From Candidatus Poribacteria bacterium (GTDB taxonomy: Bacteria; Poribacteria; WGA-4E; WGA-3G), in the NCBI GenBank assembly GCA_003635195.1, contig PYIY01000058.1, positions 1-34,975 on the forward strand: a DNA stretch of 34,975 bases, in the 5' to 3' direction. The translations under genes were made by a program, and so were the position numbers. Positions 7,715-15,803 of this stretch are shown here, piece after piece. Below the pieces are notes generated by a model. The model saw only the letters and a program-made list of their open reading frames with translations. It searched no databases and had not been told where the DNA came from. Each line of letters starts with the position of its first letter. Position 1 is the first letter of the stretch.

Positions 7715-8443
7715 TTGAATTCCATTGTCAATAATCTCTTCAGCATCAACGAACGTATCGCCCGCGCGGCGGAACGGAGTAACCGCACACCGGATTCAAT
7801 CGAACTTGTTGCTGTTACAAAGGGACGTTCAGTTCCAGAGATACACGCTGCACTCGCAGCAGGTGCTACGAACATCGGTGAAAATCGAGTTCAAGAAGCG
7901 CAACAAAAGTACGCAGCCGTCAATTCTGTTGTAGATGCCGTCCGTTCCGTACCTCGTAGTGAAACGTGCCGATGGCATCTCGTTGGGCATCTACAAAGGA
8001 ATAAAGTTAAAGCAGCACTCGATATGTTTTCTTTGATTCATTCGGTTGACAGTTTGCGACTTTTAGCAGAGATAGCGCGCCGATCCGAAAAGCAAGCACG
8101 ACGAATAGACGTTCTCATTCAGGTAAATACGACGCGTGAGACAAGTAAGTACGGCTTAAACGCAGAGGATTTATTGGCGTTTATGGCGGACGCACAGGCA
8201 TATCCGACAGCAAATATTATCGGTTTGATGACAATGGGACAGTTGAATCCTTCACCGGACGCAAACCGTCCTGCTTTTGCTTTATTGAGGTCTCTTGCTG
8301 CAAAGGTAGAAGCCGAAGGATTTCCGGGAGTTACTATGCAATACCTCTCTATGGGAATGACAAACGATTTTGAGGTCGCTATAGAAGAGGGAGCAAATCT
8401 CGTTCGGATCGGTAGGGCAATCTTCGAGTCTTCAGAGGAATAG
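7715..8443 (+). CDS. yggS: YggS/PLPBP family pyridoxal-phosphate homeostasis protein
   Basis: 242 residues from a TTG start with GGAA upstream. K36 in LVAVTKGR is the PLP lysine. NIGENRVQEAQQKY, WHLVGHLQRNKVK, IDVLIQVNTTRETSKYGL, GLMTMG and the phosphate-binding SMGMTNDFEVAIEEGANLVRIGRAIF complete a textbook family sequence. The protein is a PLP-binding TIM barrel without a known catalytic reaction; it buffers PLP and affects amino and keto acid balance. It equals YlmE of Bacillus and precedes proC, a pairing seen in many bacteria. Confidence 0.95.
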   Translation: MNSIVNNLFSINERIARAAERSNRTPDSIELVAVTKGRSVPEIHAALAAGATNIGENRVQEAQQKYAAVNSVVDAVRSVPRSETCRWHLVGHLQRNKVKAALDMFSLIHSVDSLRLLAEIARRSEKQARRIDVLIQVNTTRETSKYGLNAEDLLAFMADAQAYPTANIIGLMTMGQLNPSPDANRPAFALLRSLAAKVEAEGFPGVTMQYLSMGMTNDFEVAIEEGANLVRIGRAIFESSEE

Positions 8444-8548
8444 CCGTCAGTAAAATACCAACGAAACTGTAGCCCGAAATGAAATGGAGGGCGGTTTTAC
8501 GGAGAGGCACTTCAAAAGTGAACCTGCCTGACCGAACCGCAAGGAATA

Positions 8549-9361
8549 ATTAAAAACCTTCGATTAGGTGTAATAGGCGTTGGAAAGATGGGCGGCATTG
8601 TCGCTCGCAGTATCGCGGATGTCGTCTTTCCCGCAAGACAAATTTGGGTTACCGACCTTGATAGCACTCTCGTCCAACAACTCTGCGATGAAAAAGGGAC
8701 CAACGATGCCGGCGATATTGCTAACTTGGTAGAAAAAACAGATGTTATTTTCTGTGCAGTGCCACCAGCGGCTGTTCCAAGCATTCTACCACAGGTGGCA
8801 CGCAGTTTATCGGCACCACAGTGGCTCATAAGCATCGCAGCGGGTGTTACGACCAGAACACTTGAAGCTTATTTTGACATTGCACCACCGGTTGTTCGGG
8901 TGATGCCAAACATCTCAGCAGCGGTCGGGGCTGCTATATCGGTCCTAACTGCTGGCACTGCAGTGAATGAGACACATCTTGAAATCGCACAGAAAATTTT
9001 TAACGCCTGCGGCACCTCTCTAATTATGGATGAACGTCATCTTGATGCTGTTACAGGTGTGAGTGGCAGTGGACCGGCTTATGTCGCCCTCTTCATTGAA
9101 GCACTCGCCGATGCAGCGGTACATGTTGGTATAGCTCGAGCAGATGCCCAAAAACTCGCAACCCATACCGTGTTAGGTGCCGCTACGATGTTAGCCGAGA
9201 CGCAAGAACATCCAGCGGTGCTCAAGAATCGTGTTACAACACCTGGCGGAACAACCGCTGCTGGGCTTCACGCTTTGGAACGCGGCGGCTTACGAGCAAT
9301 ACTTACAGAAGCCATTCTTGCTGCAACGGAACGAGCGAAAGAACTCGGTGACGGAAAATAA
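8549..9361 (+). CDS. proC: pyrroline-5-carboxylate reductase, probable ATT start
   Basis: Catalyses the last step of proline synthesis, reducing pyrroline-5-carboxylate with NAD(P)H. The Rossmann motif GVIGVGKMGG lies upstream of the first ATG (8588), so that ATG cannot be the start. In frame back to a stop at 8519-8521 the only candidates are CTG 8528, ATA 8546 and ATT 8549. ATT gives IKNLRLGVIGVGKMGG, the expected beginning, 270 residues (typical length), and has AAGGA three nt upstream, closer than usual. The C-terminal signatures VSGSGPAYVALFIEALADA and LKNRVTTPGGTTAAGL are intact. It lies 105 nt after yggS and 24 nt before yggT. Confidence 0.93.
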   Translation: MKNLRLGVIGVGKMGGIVARSIADVVFPARQIWVTDLDSTLVQQLCDEKGTNDAGDIANLVEKTDVIFCAVPPAAVPSILPQVARSLSAPQWLISIAAGVTTRTLEAYFDIAPPVVRVMPNISAAVGAAISVLTAGTAVNETHLEIAQKIFNACGTSLIMDERHLDAVTGVSGSGPAYVALFIEALADAAVHVGIARADAQKLATHTVLGAATMLAETQEHPAVLKNRVTTPGGTTAAGLHALERGGLRAILTEAILAATERAKELGDGK

Positions 9362-9385
9362 TTAGGGTGCATAACAACAGAAACT

Positions 9386-9655
9386 ATGCCTATACACGAC
9401 CTCGCTCGGTTTATCGCCCGACTGCTTGAGATTTATACATTAATAGTTTTGGCAAACGCCTTGCTTTCTTGGTTCGTTTTTGGGACACAAAATGCGGTCA
9501 TCAGGCAGATCTATTGGTTCACAGGTCGCATCGTCGATCCAGTTTTACGCCCGATTCGTAACGTCCTTCAACCAGCGTCTCGGAACTTTGGTATTGACAT
9601 TTCACCTTTTATATTGATTATTCTGTTACAAATTCTGGCGCGGATGCTCTGGTAA
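9386..9655 (+). CDS. yggT: YggT/YlmG family membrane protein
   Basis: 89 residues with two hydrophobic segments (about 12-30, IYTLIVLANALLSWFVFG, and 70-88, ISPFILIILLQILARML) flanking the family's VDPVLRPIRNVLQP motif. YggT/YlmG proteins are small inner-membrane proteins implicated in osmotic tolerance and, in plastids and Gram-positives, in nucleoid or division organisation. Position after proC and before the ileS-like gene matches the ylm cluster. No clear Shine-Dalgarno was found. Confidence 0.88.
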   Translation: MPIHDLARFIARLLEIYTLIVLANALLSWFVFGTQNAVIRQIYWFTGRIVDPVLRPIRNVLQPASRNFGIDISPFILIILLQILARMLW

Positions 9656-9742
9656 TAAATGAGAGGATATGCCGACCTACTTAATACGGTAAAAAACTGA
9701 GAGGTAACTCGCACGAAAAGTATAACCCTGTCAAACTGACAA

Positions 9743-12508
9743 ATGGTTCAGAGACAAAAATACGAAGTTATGAAGAAACGAAATTCCCCTGCAAAAAACA
9801 CGACGCGGAAACGGCGTAAAACCACGAAGCCAGAAGAGCAACCCCAGTTGACGGATAGGGACAGCGAAAAATCCGTCTTGGATATTTGGGCAAACGCCAA
9901 TGTTTTCCCCCTCGCGAACAAAAAATCCAATACTTCACAACGCACCGCGTCAAATACAAATCCAGCGCAATCATCCGACGCTTCTCAAGCCGAAACCTAC
10001 GTCCTGCGGGAAACCCCGACTTCTATTCATGCACTCACAGTTGACACGCTTTGTAGAAAAATTTGCCAAGATGTTTTCCTTAAAGCATCGTTGATGCAGG
10101 GACATCAGGTTACGTACGTACCGGTATGGGAAACCTATCCGCTTTGGATTGAGGAACGCATTATCGCAGAGTTTATCGCAGAGTCAAAATCTAAATCTCC
10201 GATCAAACTCTCTGTCCTACGAAAGCGATGTCGCAAACGCCACAAGCAGGAATTAGAGGTACAAAAACAGAAATTCTACCAACTCGGTATCTTTGCAGAT
10301 TGGGATGCTTCCCAGAAAACTCTTGAATCACGGCAGGAAGCACGGCTCATTGCGCTTATAAGCCGACTACGGGATTCCAATTATCTGCACGACTTACCAC
10401 AACTGAGTCCATGGTGTCCGAAGTGCACAGCTCCGGTCAATGAAGCGAATCTCTTACAAAAATCTACGCATGCCTTGAATGGTTATGTAAAGTTCCCGTT
10501 CAATTTCGGGTTGGAAGAGTTTGGTATTAATGTCTCTTTTTGCATCCGAATACTGCATCTTTGGGAGATAGCCGGTACCGTTGAAATCGGGATTACTGAA
10601 GATACGACCTATCTGCTCACTAAATATGGAGAAGAATATCTTCTTTTTGCAGAGCCGCAGCTTGAATATTTTTGTAAGCATCTCACAAACGGGCAGCCTG
10701 AACCGAAACCTGTTAAGGAAATCAAAGCCGCTGAACTCGCGCAATACACTGTGGCACACCCACTCTTTCCATCGAAAGAGTTGAAAGTTACGCGTATCCC
10801 CGGAACCCTAATTTCAGAAACGCCTGACGAGTCCACGTCTTTCTTAAAATCCGGGGTTATCCCTTTAAACCCGGCGCATCATCAAGCCAGTTACGATATC
10901 GCCCAAGCCTTAAATATAAATGCAGCACCTATTTTCGATGAAACCGGAAGGTTCACTGAGGAAGCCGGACAATTGTGTGGTTTATATCTATTTGAGGCAG
11001 AAAAGTTTATTGTCCCACAATTGGAGAAATACGACTGCCTCCTAAAAACACATAACGACGAGATACACGAACCGCACTGTCCCCGCTGCAAGGAATTGGC
11101 CGTTTTTCGACCCTGTTCAAAATGGGCATTCTCCATTACCAAAAACGATACGACTAATCAACTTCTCAGTGCGCAAGAATATTGGGATAATTATGGCGAT
11201 ATTCAGCATAAACATATTAACGAAGTCCGAGATATCGTCCTTAATTTGGGAGAATTACAAGTTTCAACACAACGCCAGTGGGGGATGCCGTTACCCATCC
11301 TGCTCTGTGATCAGTGTGATGAACCTCTCACTGATAAAAATACACTCAATGCGATCCGTAATTCTATCCAGCGCAGCTTTGAATTCTGGTTCGGACTCAG
11401 CATTGAAGAACTCTTGCCCGCCGATACCCGCTGTTTAAACTGTAACTCAAGCGATTTTCGTAAAGAGGCTACCCTTATTGATGGTCATTTTGCCAATCTG
11501 CTGCAAATTATTGACAACTCTGACTTCAAGAAACCACTCGGTGGTCACACCAGCATCATGTTTATACCACAAACCGGTAGGGGTGATTTTCAATGGACAA
11601 AATGGTTAGCCGAAATTAGCGTCATCTCCGCTGCGCTTAGTAGAAGTCGTCCAATTAAAGAAAGTCAACCCTTTAAGCAACTAAAGCTTCAGACACTACC
11701 GAAAATTAATGGCACAATTCAGATTGAAGACGCATTCCTTAACAAATATCCCGCTGATGTGATCCGCCTCGTCGCGATAGCACCGAATGTTGAGGCAAAA
11801 CAGGTGAGCCACAAACAACTTCGGAAACTCGCGGAGGGGTACCTCGGACAATATCAGCAGCTGCAAACACTATTTGATGATATAAGTGAGCACCTTCACT
11901 CCTTTCTACTTGAATCCCAAAAAGCAAGCAAAAAAGAACAAAAGGATGCAACTGCGAAGGGCTCTAAAGATGAGAAACATTTCACCGCCGCCAACGGACG
12001 CGAAGATCAGACCGGTGTCGCCTGTGCACCTACGCATACGAATCTTGAAGCACCGGTAGACCCCGCTGCTACTGGCAAAACGCTTCCAATTGATTCACTG
12101 GCAATAACCGTTACCGCACGACTTTTACAAGAACTCCAACAGACTTACCAAGCCGAGAATTTCCACGAAATGTGGACACTGTTAACTAATTTCTGTCAGG
12201 ACGACCTTCGATTTTATAAAAGCACAATCGAATCCCGTTCTACTGCAACCCTACGTGCAGCACAAAGTATACTTTCGGAGATAGCGACTGTACTGCTACA
12301 GCGATTCGCTCCCTTGACGCCTTTTTTAGCGGAACATTTCTATCGACGCATTTCTACGAAGGGCATAGCCACTGGCCAGAGTATTTTTCAAGAAAACTGG
12401 CACTCGCGCTCGTCTCTGATTGAAAAAATGCAACCTTCCGATGGGAAAAAAGACGAGGCAGAAGCGCAATGGGAGGAGGTCAAGAGCGTATACGATGCAA
12501 AATCCTAA
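9743..12508 (+). CDS. isoleucyl-tRNA synthetase-like protein lacking HIGH and KMSKS (probable pseudoenzyme)
   Basis: 921 residues, one uninterrupted frame, close to normal IleRS length. Homology runs throughout: GHQVTYVPVWETYPLWIEE (family: GYDVxYVPGWDCHGLPIE), FYQLGIFADWD, SPWCPKC, DETGRFTEEA, PHCPRCKELAVFRPCSKWAFSI, VSTQRQWGMPLPIL and a C-terminal anticodon-binding domain (TYQAENFHEMWTLLTNFCQDDL). The catalytic motifs are changed. The HIGH position aligns to T99-V-D-T102 and the GPPYANG stretch is gone; KMSKS aligns to K654-I-N-G-T658 with a three-residue deletion; the editing-domain TTTPWTLP motif and the VWFDSG motif (here IDGHFANL) are also lost. Residues 724-783 are a low-complexity insert. 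It overlaps lspA by 14 nt, exactly the ileS-lspA arrangement. ATG 9743 or 9770 may be the start. Charging of tRNA-Ile is unlikely; a regulatory or tRNA-binding role is inferred. Confidence 0.85.
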   Translation: MVQRQKYEVMKKRNSPAKNTTRKRRKTTKPEEQPQLTDRDSEKSVLDIWANANVFPLANKKSNTSQRTASNTNPAQSSDASQAETYVLRETPTSIHALTVDTLCRKICQDVFLKASLMQGHQVTYVPVWETYPLWIEERIIAEFIAESKSKSPIKLSVLRKRCRKRHKQELEVQKQKFYQLGIFADWDASQKTLESRQEARLIALISRLRDSNYLHDLPQLSPWCPKCTAPVNEANLLQKSTHALNGYVKFPFNFGLEEFGINVSFCIRILHLWEIAGTVEIGITEDTTYLLTKYGEEYLLFAEPQLEYFCKHLTNGQPEPKPVKEIKAAELAQYTVAHPLFPSKELKVTRIPGTLISETPDESTSFLKSGVIPLNPAHHQASYDIAQALNINAAPIFDETGRFTEEAGQLCGLYLFEAEKFIVPQLEKYDCLLKTHNDEIHEPHCPRCKELAVFRPCSKWAFSITKNDTTNQLLSAQEYWDNYGDIQHKHINEVRDIVLNLGELQVSTQRQWGMPLPILLCDQCDEPLTDKNTLNAIRNSIQRSFEFWFGLSIEELLPADTRCLNCNSSDFRKEATLIDGHFANLLQIIDNSDFKKPLGGHTSIMFIPQTGRGDFQWTKWLAEISVISAALSRSRPIKESQPFKQLKLQTLPKINGTIQIEDAFLNKYPADVIRLVAIAPNVEAKQVSHKQLRKLAEGYLGQYQQLQTLFDDISEHLHSFLLESQKASKKEQKDATAKGSKDEKHFTAANGREDQTGVACAPTHTNLEAPVDPAATGKTLPIDSLAITVTARLLQELQQTYQAENFHEMWTLLTNFCQDDLRFYKSTIESRSTATLRAAQSILSEIATVLLQRFAPLTPFLAEHFYRRISTKGIATGQSIFQENWHSRSSLIEKMQPSDGKKDEAEAQWEEVKSVYDAKS

Positions 12509-12995
12509 AGAAAACGCATGGCAAAATGTTATGCTTTTGATTTACGTAGCTATTCCCATGTTGATACTTGATTGGAGCACTAAGTGGTTGGTGCAGAAAC
12601 ATATTACGCAGGGAACAGGAATTCCGATTATCCCCGGGTTCTTCAACCTTCGGCACGACAGAAATGATGGCGCAGCTTTTGGAGTACTCGCCGGACATAG
12701 GGTCTTGCTGATTCTCATTACTATTGTCGCTTTGGTTTTCATTTTTACCTATTATTTCCGATTCAGGGAGAGCCGTTGGATGCAAGTCTCGTTAGGTTTT
12801 TTACTCGGCGGTGCTGTTGGAAATTTCATTGACCGACTCTATTTGGGAGAGGTTATTGATTTTCTTCAGTTCGGTATAGTCAGTCAAGGTCTGTTTTGGC
12901 CCACCTTTAACGTTGCTGATATTTCTGTCTGTATCGGCGCAGGGATGTTGATCGTTTACCTGTTCCGACACCGTAATCAAGACCAGCAGGCTTGA
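12495..12995 (+). CDS. lspA: lipoprotein signal peptidase (signal peptidase II)
   Basis: 166 residues from ATG 12495, chosen because upstream in-frame codons give a charged tail unlike the family, and GGAGGAGG lies at about 12470-12477. It cleaves the signal peptide of diacylglyceryl-modified prolipoproteins in the inner membrane. Four hydrophobic segments are visible. The family motifs NLRHDRNDGAAFG, GNFIDRLYLGEVIDF and FNVADISVCIGAG give the aspartyl protease dyad D122 and D142. It overlaps the ileS-like gene by 14 nt. A substrate candidate in this window is the lipobox protein at 20747. Confidence 0.95.
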   Translation: MQNPKENAWQNVMLLIYVAIPMLILDWSTKWLVQKHITQGTGIPIIPGFFNLRHDRNDGAAFGVLAGHRVLLILITIVALVFIFTYYFRFRESRWMQVSLGFLLGGAVGNFIDRLYLGEVIDFLQFGIVSQGLFWPTFNVADISVCIGAGMLIVYLFRHRNQDQQA

Positions 12996-13075
12996 TGTGT
13001 TCCCCAGTTTCGTAAGTCCATAAGTTGGTGTTACCATGAGAACTCAACGCTGTCCTTCAGCTAAGGAGAGGATCC

Positions 13076-13630
13076 ATGTCCAAGTTTGGCACCCAATTAT
13101 TTCTAATGAGTGTAGTCTTACTTTTTTTTATACAACTCCACGCAAAAGCACAGTTTCAGGCGGAACCTCCAGCGCAACACGAAGACCACGCCGACTACAG
13201 CGAAAGCGCATTACGTCGGTTTGAGATTATCACGTTGAGTTCGCTGCCATTCACCGCTATCCACAGTTATGTTGTCGTTAGAGGGATAAAGATGTATCGT
13301 GAGAATATATTCGCACCTGAAATGACACCCAAGGACTATCGCGTAGTTGGGATCGGTGCCGTCTCATTGTCTCTCTTCATCGGTATTTGGGATTGGTTAC
13401 ATACCCGAAACGTTGATCGCTCGGCACCACGTGTGCCGGAACCGAAAGTGCCACCTGTCGAAGAGGAAGATCCTATTGAAGGAACTATCGCGCGTCTCTC
13501 CAAAACGGATCCGCATATAGCCAGATATAGAAATATTTCACTACACAACTCGATGAACAACAGACTAAATAGATGGGCGAATGATCCTCCCGGCGGTTTT
13601 ACAGTGCCGCTTCTTCAGGTTCGTTTCTGA
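13076..13630 (+). CDS. exported or membrane protein of unknown function
   Basis: 184 residues. It has an N-terminal signal peptide (KFGTQLFLMSVVLLFFIQLHAKA, likely cleaved before QFQAE), then two further weakly hydrophobic segments (about 51-68, FEIITLSSLPFTAIHSYVVV, and 91-108, RVVGIGAVSLSLFIGIWDWL), a proline-rich acidic linker (PRVPEPKVPPVEEEDP, about 122-138) and a basic C-terminus. AAGGAGAGG lies about 6 nt before the ATG. I do not recognise the family; the Pro-Glu spacer suggests an envelope-spanning or surface component. It follows lspA by 80 nt. Confidence 0.7.
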   Translation: MSKFGTQLFLMSVVLLFFIQLHAKAQFQAEPPAQHEDHADYSESALRRFEIITLSSLPFTAIHSYVVVRGIKMYRENIFAPEMTPKDYRVVGIGAVSLSLFIGIWDWLHTRNVDRSAPRVPEPKVPPVEEEDPIEGTIARLSKTDPHIARYRNISLHNSMNNRLNRWANDPPGGFTVPLLQVRF

Positions 13631-13807
13631 GTTCAAGTGGACTGTCCGCCATTGAAAAGTGGGAATTCGGCATTCCCTTTGATAAGTGGATTAGAGTTGC
13701 AAATCTCCGAAACATCAGCGTTCACAATGCAATCTACGTAAGTCCAAAAAAATTATTATTCATAGTTATTTCCCACAAGAGATACCCAGAAGATCGCAGC
13801 CCTCTGT

Positions 13808-13849
13808 AACAACTGATAACTGGTAACTGGTAACTGGTAACTGATAACT
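13808..13849 (+). repeat. (AACTGGTAACTGATAACTG)-type tandem repeat directly upstream of fmt
   Basis: Four to five near-perfect units of AACTGATAAC/TGGTAACTGG in 42 bp, ending 10 nt before the fmt ATG. Solo or double units of the same family occur at about 2336-2350, 7156-7167 and 20635-20651. On the minus strand it would read SYQLPVTSYQLSVVT, a translation artefact of such repeats. The surrounding gap (13631-13859) shows no gene. Confidence 0.8.
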
Positions 13850-13859
13850 AAAGTCAAAA

Positions 13860-14810
13860 ATGCGTATTCTTTTTATGGGGACCAGTGAGTTTGCTGTGCC
13901 AGCACTCAGAGAACTGGTCACCCACAAGTTTGATCTCATTGGCGTTGTCACACAACCCGACCGGCCAAGTGGGCGCGGAAAACGTCTCAGCCCACCGCCT
14001 GTTAAAATCGTCGCAACAGAGCACAGTCTACCAGTTTACCAACCTGAGAAGGTGAGGAAACCGGATTTCATACGCGGCCTTGAGCACCTTGCGCCAGACA
14101 TAATTATCGTCGCTGCATTCGGTCAACTATTACCGCAAACCGTTTTGGATATTCCACCGTGCGGGACGATCAATTTGCACCCGTCACTACTCCCAAAGTA
14201 CAGAGGTGCAGCCCCTATCCAATGGGCATTAATTAACGGCGAAACCGAAACAGGTGTGACGCTTATGTTATTGGATGCAGGTGAGGATACAGGCGATATT
14301 ATTTCTACATGCCGTATCCCCATCCAAAATGAGGATAATGCTTTTACATTAACGGAACAGTTAGCACAACTTGGGGCAAATCAACTCGTCCGACTTCTGT
14401 CTGAGATGCCAGAAGGGGCACCACCACCGGCGACACCGCAGAACAACGCCGAGGCAACGCGTGCGCCACGCTTGACAAAAGAGATCGGACACATTAACTG
14501 GAGTCAACCCGCGACAACGATTCACAATCTCGTCAGAGGCACCGCGATCTGGCCCGGCGCGTATACCTTCTTTCGGAACAATCTTCGATTGAAGATTATC
14601 AATTGTCAACCGCTTTCGGAGACATTTGGCGCGCCTTCAGGGACGCTCAAAATAGTTGAAAAACGAAAACTGCTCGTTACAACAGCAGACGGGATGCTCC
14701 AACTCCTACAAATTCAACCGGCAACCAAGAAAGTTATGGAAGCGTCTGATTTTATCAATGGCTACCAATTACAGACAGGCGAACAACTTTTCGCAGCGAC
14801 ATCACTATGA
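13860..14810 (+). CDS. fmt: methionyl-tRNA formyltransferase
   Basis: 316 residues. It transfers a formyl group from 10-formyl-THF to Met-tRNAfMet. MRILFMGTSEFAVPAL and QPDRPSGRGKRLSPPPVK open the formyltransferase domain; INLHPSLLPKYRGAAPIQWALINGE with the later LDAGEDTGDI gives the catalytic Asn/His/Asp set. The C-terminal OB-like domain starts about residue 205. No RBS is visible; the ATG comes 10 nt after a tandem repeat block. The stop overlaps the PASTA protein start by 4 nt (ATGA), so the two are co-translated. Confidence 0.95.
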   Translation: MRILFMGTSEFAVPALRELVTHKFDLIGVVTQPDRPSGRGKRLSPPPVKIVATEHSLPVYQPEKVRKPDFIRGLEHLAPDIIIVAAFGQLLPQTVLDIPPCGTINLHPSLLPKYRGAAPIQWALINGETETGVTLMLLDAGEDTGDIISTCRIPIQNEDNAFTLTEQLAQLGANQLVRLLSEMPEGAPPPATPQNNAEATRAPRLTKEIGHINWSQPATTIHNLVRGTAIWPGAYTFFRNNLRLKIINCQPLSETFGAPSGTLKIVEKRKLLVTTADGMLQLLQIQPATKKVMEASDFINGYQLQTGEQLFAATSL

Positions 14811-15781
14811 ATAGCCTTAATAATATCCTATTTGCCGTCGTCAAGGTTTCACTCTACTTCCTCATTCTGTTCGGCATCATCGGTGTACTCATCATTTTCG
14901 TGGTTATTCCGAAATGGGTTCGGACAGAAGAGGTTTTGGTGCCAAACGTTATCGGTAAGACCTATTATGAAGCTGTCCGTACCCTTGATAAGGAAGGTCT
15001 GCGGCCCGCGAGGGATATTCAGGAAGCGAGTAGCAATGCACCAAAAGGCGAAATCGTCGCTCAAGATCCTGTGGCGAACTTTAGAATCAAGTCCTACCAA
15101 CCTGTTACAATCACGGTCAGCATAGGTGCAGAGTTAGCACCCGTTCCCTCTATTATCGGCAAATCACAGGATGCTGCTGTTGATACGCTTAGGGCTGCGG
15201 GCTTTCGTCTAAATCGGGTCGCAGAAGTCCATTCTGAAACTTATCTACAAAATACGGTCATCGCGCAAACGCCACCAGAGGGCGGAGGCCAACAACGCGG
15301 TAGTGCTGTTAACCTTTTGGTGAGCCTTGGCCCCACACCACAACTCATGCAACTCCCGAATTTTGAAGGTCAATCTGCTACGGATGTACTTGTTGCCTTA
15401 GAGGCAGCCGGACTAAATGTTGAGACCGAATATAGTTCACACCCTAAAATCCCTGAAGGCGCAATTATTGCCCACAAACCTACAAATGGCGTGATGGTAA
15501 GAACCGGAGACCTGATCCTCCTTGAAATTAGCGGACGAGAATCATCTGAAAACATCGGTAGATTGCTACCTTTCAAGCACTCTGTTAATGAAGAAGGAAC
15601 TTTGTCGTACCATGTCAGGATTGTTATCGTTGATGACTCAGGCGAACGGACTGTAGTTGATCAGCGTTACGCACCTGGTGAATTAATTGACCTTGAGCAA
15701 AAAAGGATTCGAGTCTTCGGGGAAACGCGCGTAATTGTCTATGAAAATGGCGAAAAACTGCCTGAAACTGTTTATAAATAA
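14807..15781 (+). CDS. membrane-anchored PASTA-domain protein without kinase domain
   Basis: 324 residues. A single membrane helix (about 10-35, VKVSLYFLILFGIIGVLIIFVVI) is followed by three PASTA domains (about 43-107, 111-177 and 181-244; VPNVIGKTYYEAVRTL, VPSIIGKSQDAAVDTL, LPNFEGQSATDVLVAL) and a C-terminal beta domain (about 260-320, HVRIVIVDDSGERTVVDQRYAPGE) that resembles the terminal Ig-like domain of PrkC-type kinases. PASTA domains bind muropeptides and beta-lactams. There is no kinase domain; only about 10 residues precede the helix. It sits between fmt and rpe, where Gram-positives carry prkC, so it looks like the extracellular half of such a receptor. It overlaps fmt by 4 nt. Confidence 0.88.
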   Translation: MNSLNNILFAVVKVSLYFLILFGIIGVLIIFVVIPKWVRTEEVLVPNVIGKTYYEAVRTLDKEGLRPARDIQEASSNAPKGEIVAQDPVANFRIKSYQPVTITVSIGAELAPVPSIIGKSQDAAVDTLRAAGFRLNRVAEVHSETYLQNTVIAQTPPEGGGQQRGSAVNLLVSLGPTPQLMQLPNFEGQSATDVLVALEAAGLNVETEYSSHPKIPEGAIIAHKPTNGVMVRTGDLILLEISGRESSENIGRLLPFKHSVNEEGTLSYHVRIVIVDDSGERTVVDQRYAPGELIDLEQKRIRVFGETRVIVYENGEKLPETVYK

Positions 15782-15803
15782 GACAAATCGAAGGAGTGTC
15801 CAA

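Noticed and set aside
13766..13951. Minus-strand protein with SYQLPVTSYQLSVVT
   Set aside because: It is the translation of the AACTGGTAACTG repeat block.
15735..15803. ATG 15735 as rpe start
   Set aside because: It overlaps the PASTA gene by 47 nt and adds 23 residues absent from the family; the RBS fits ATT 15804.
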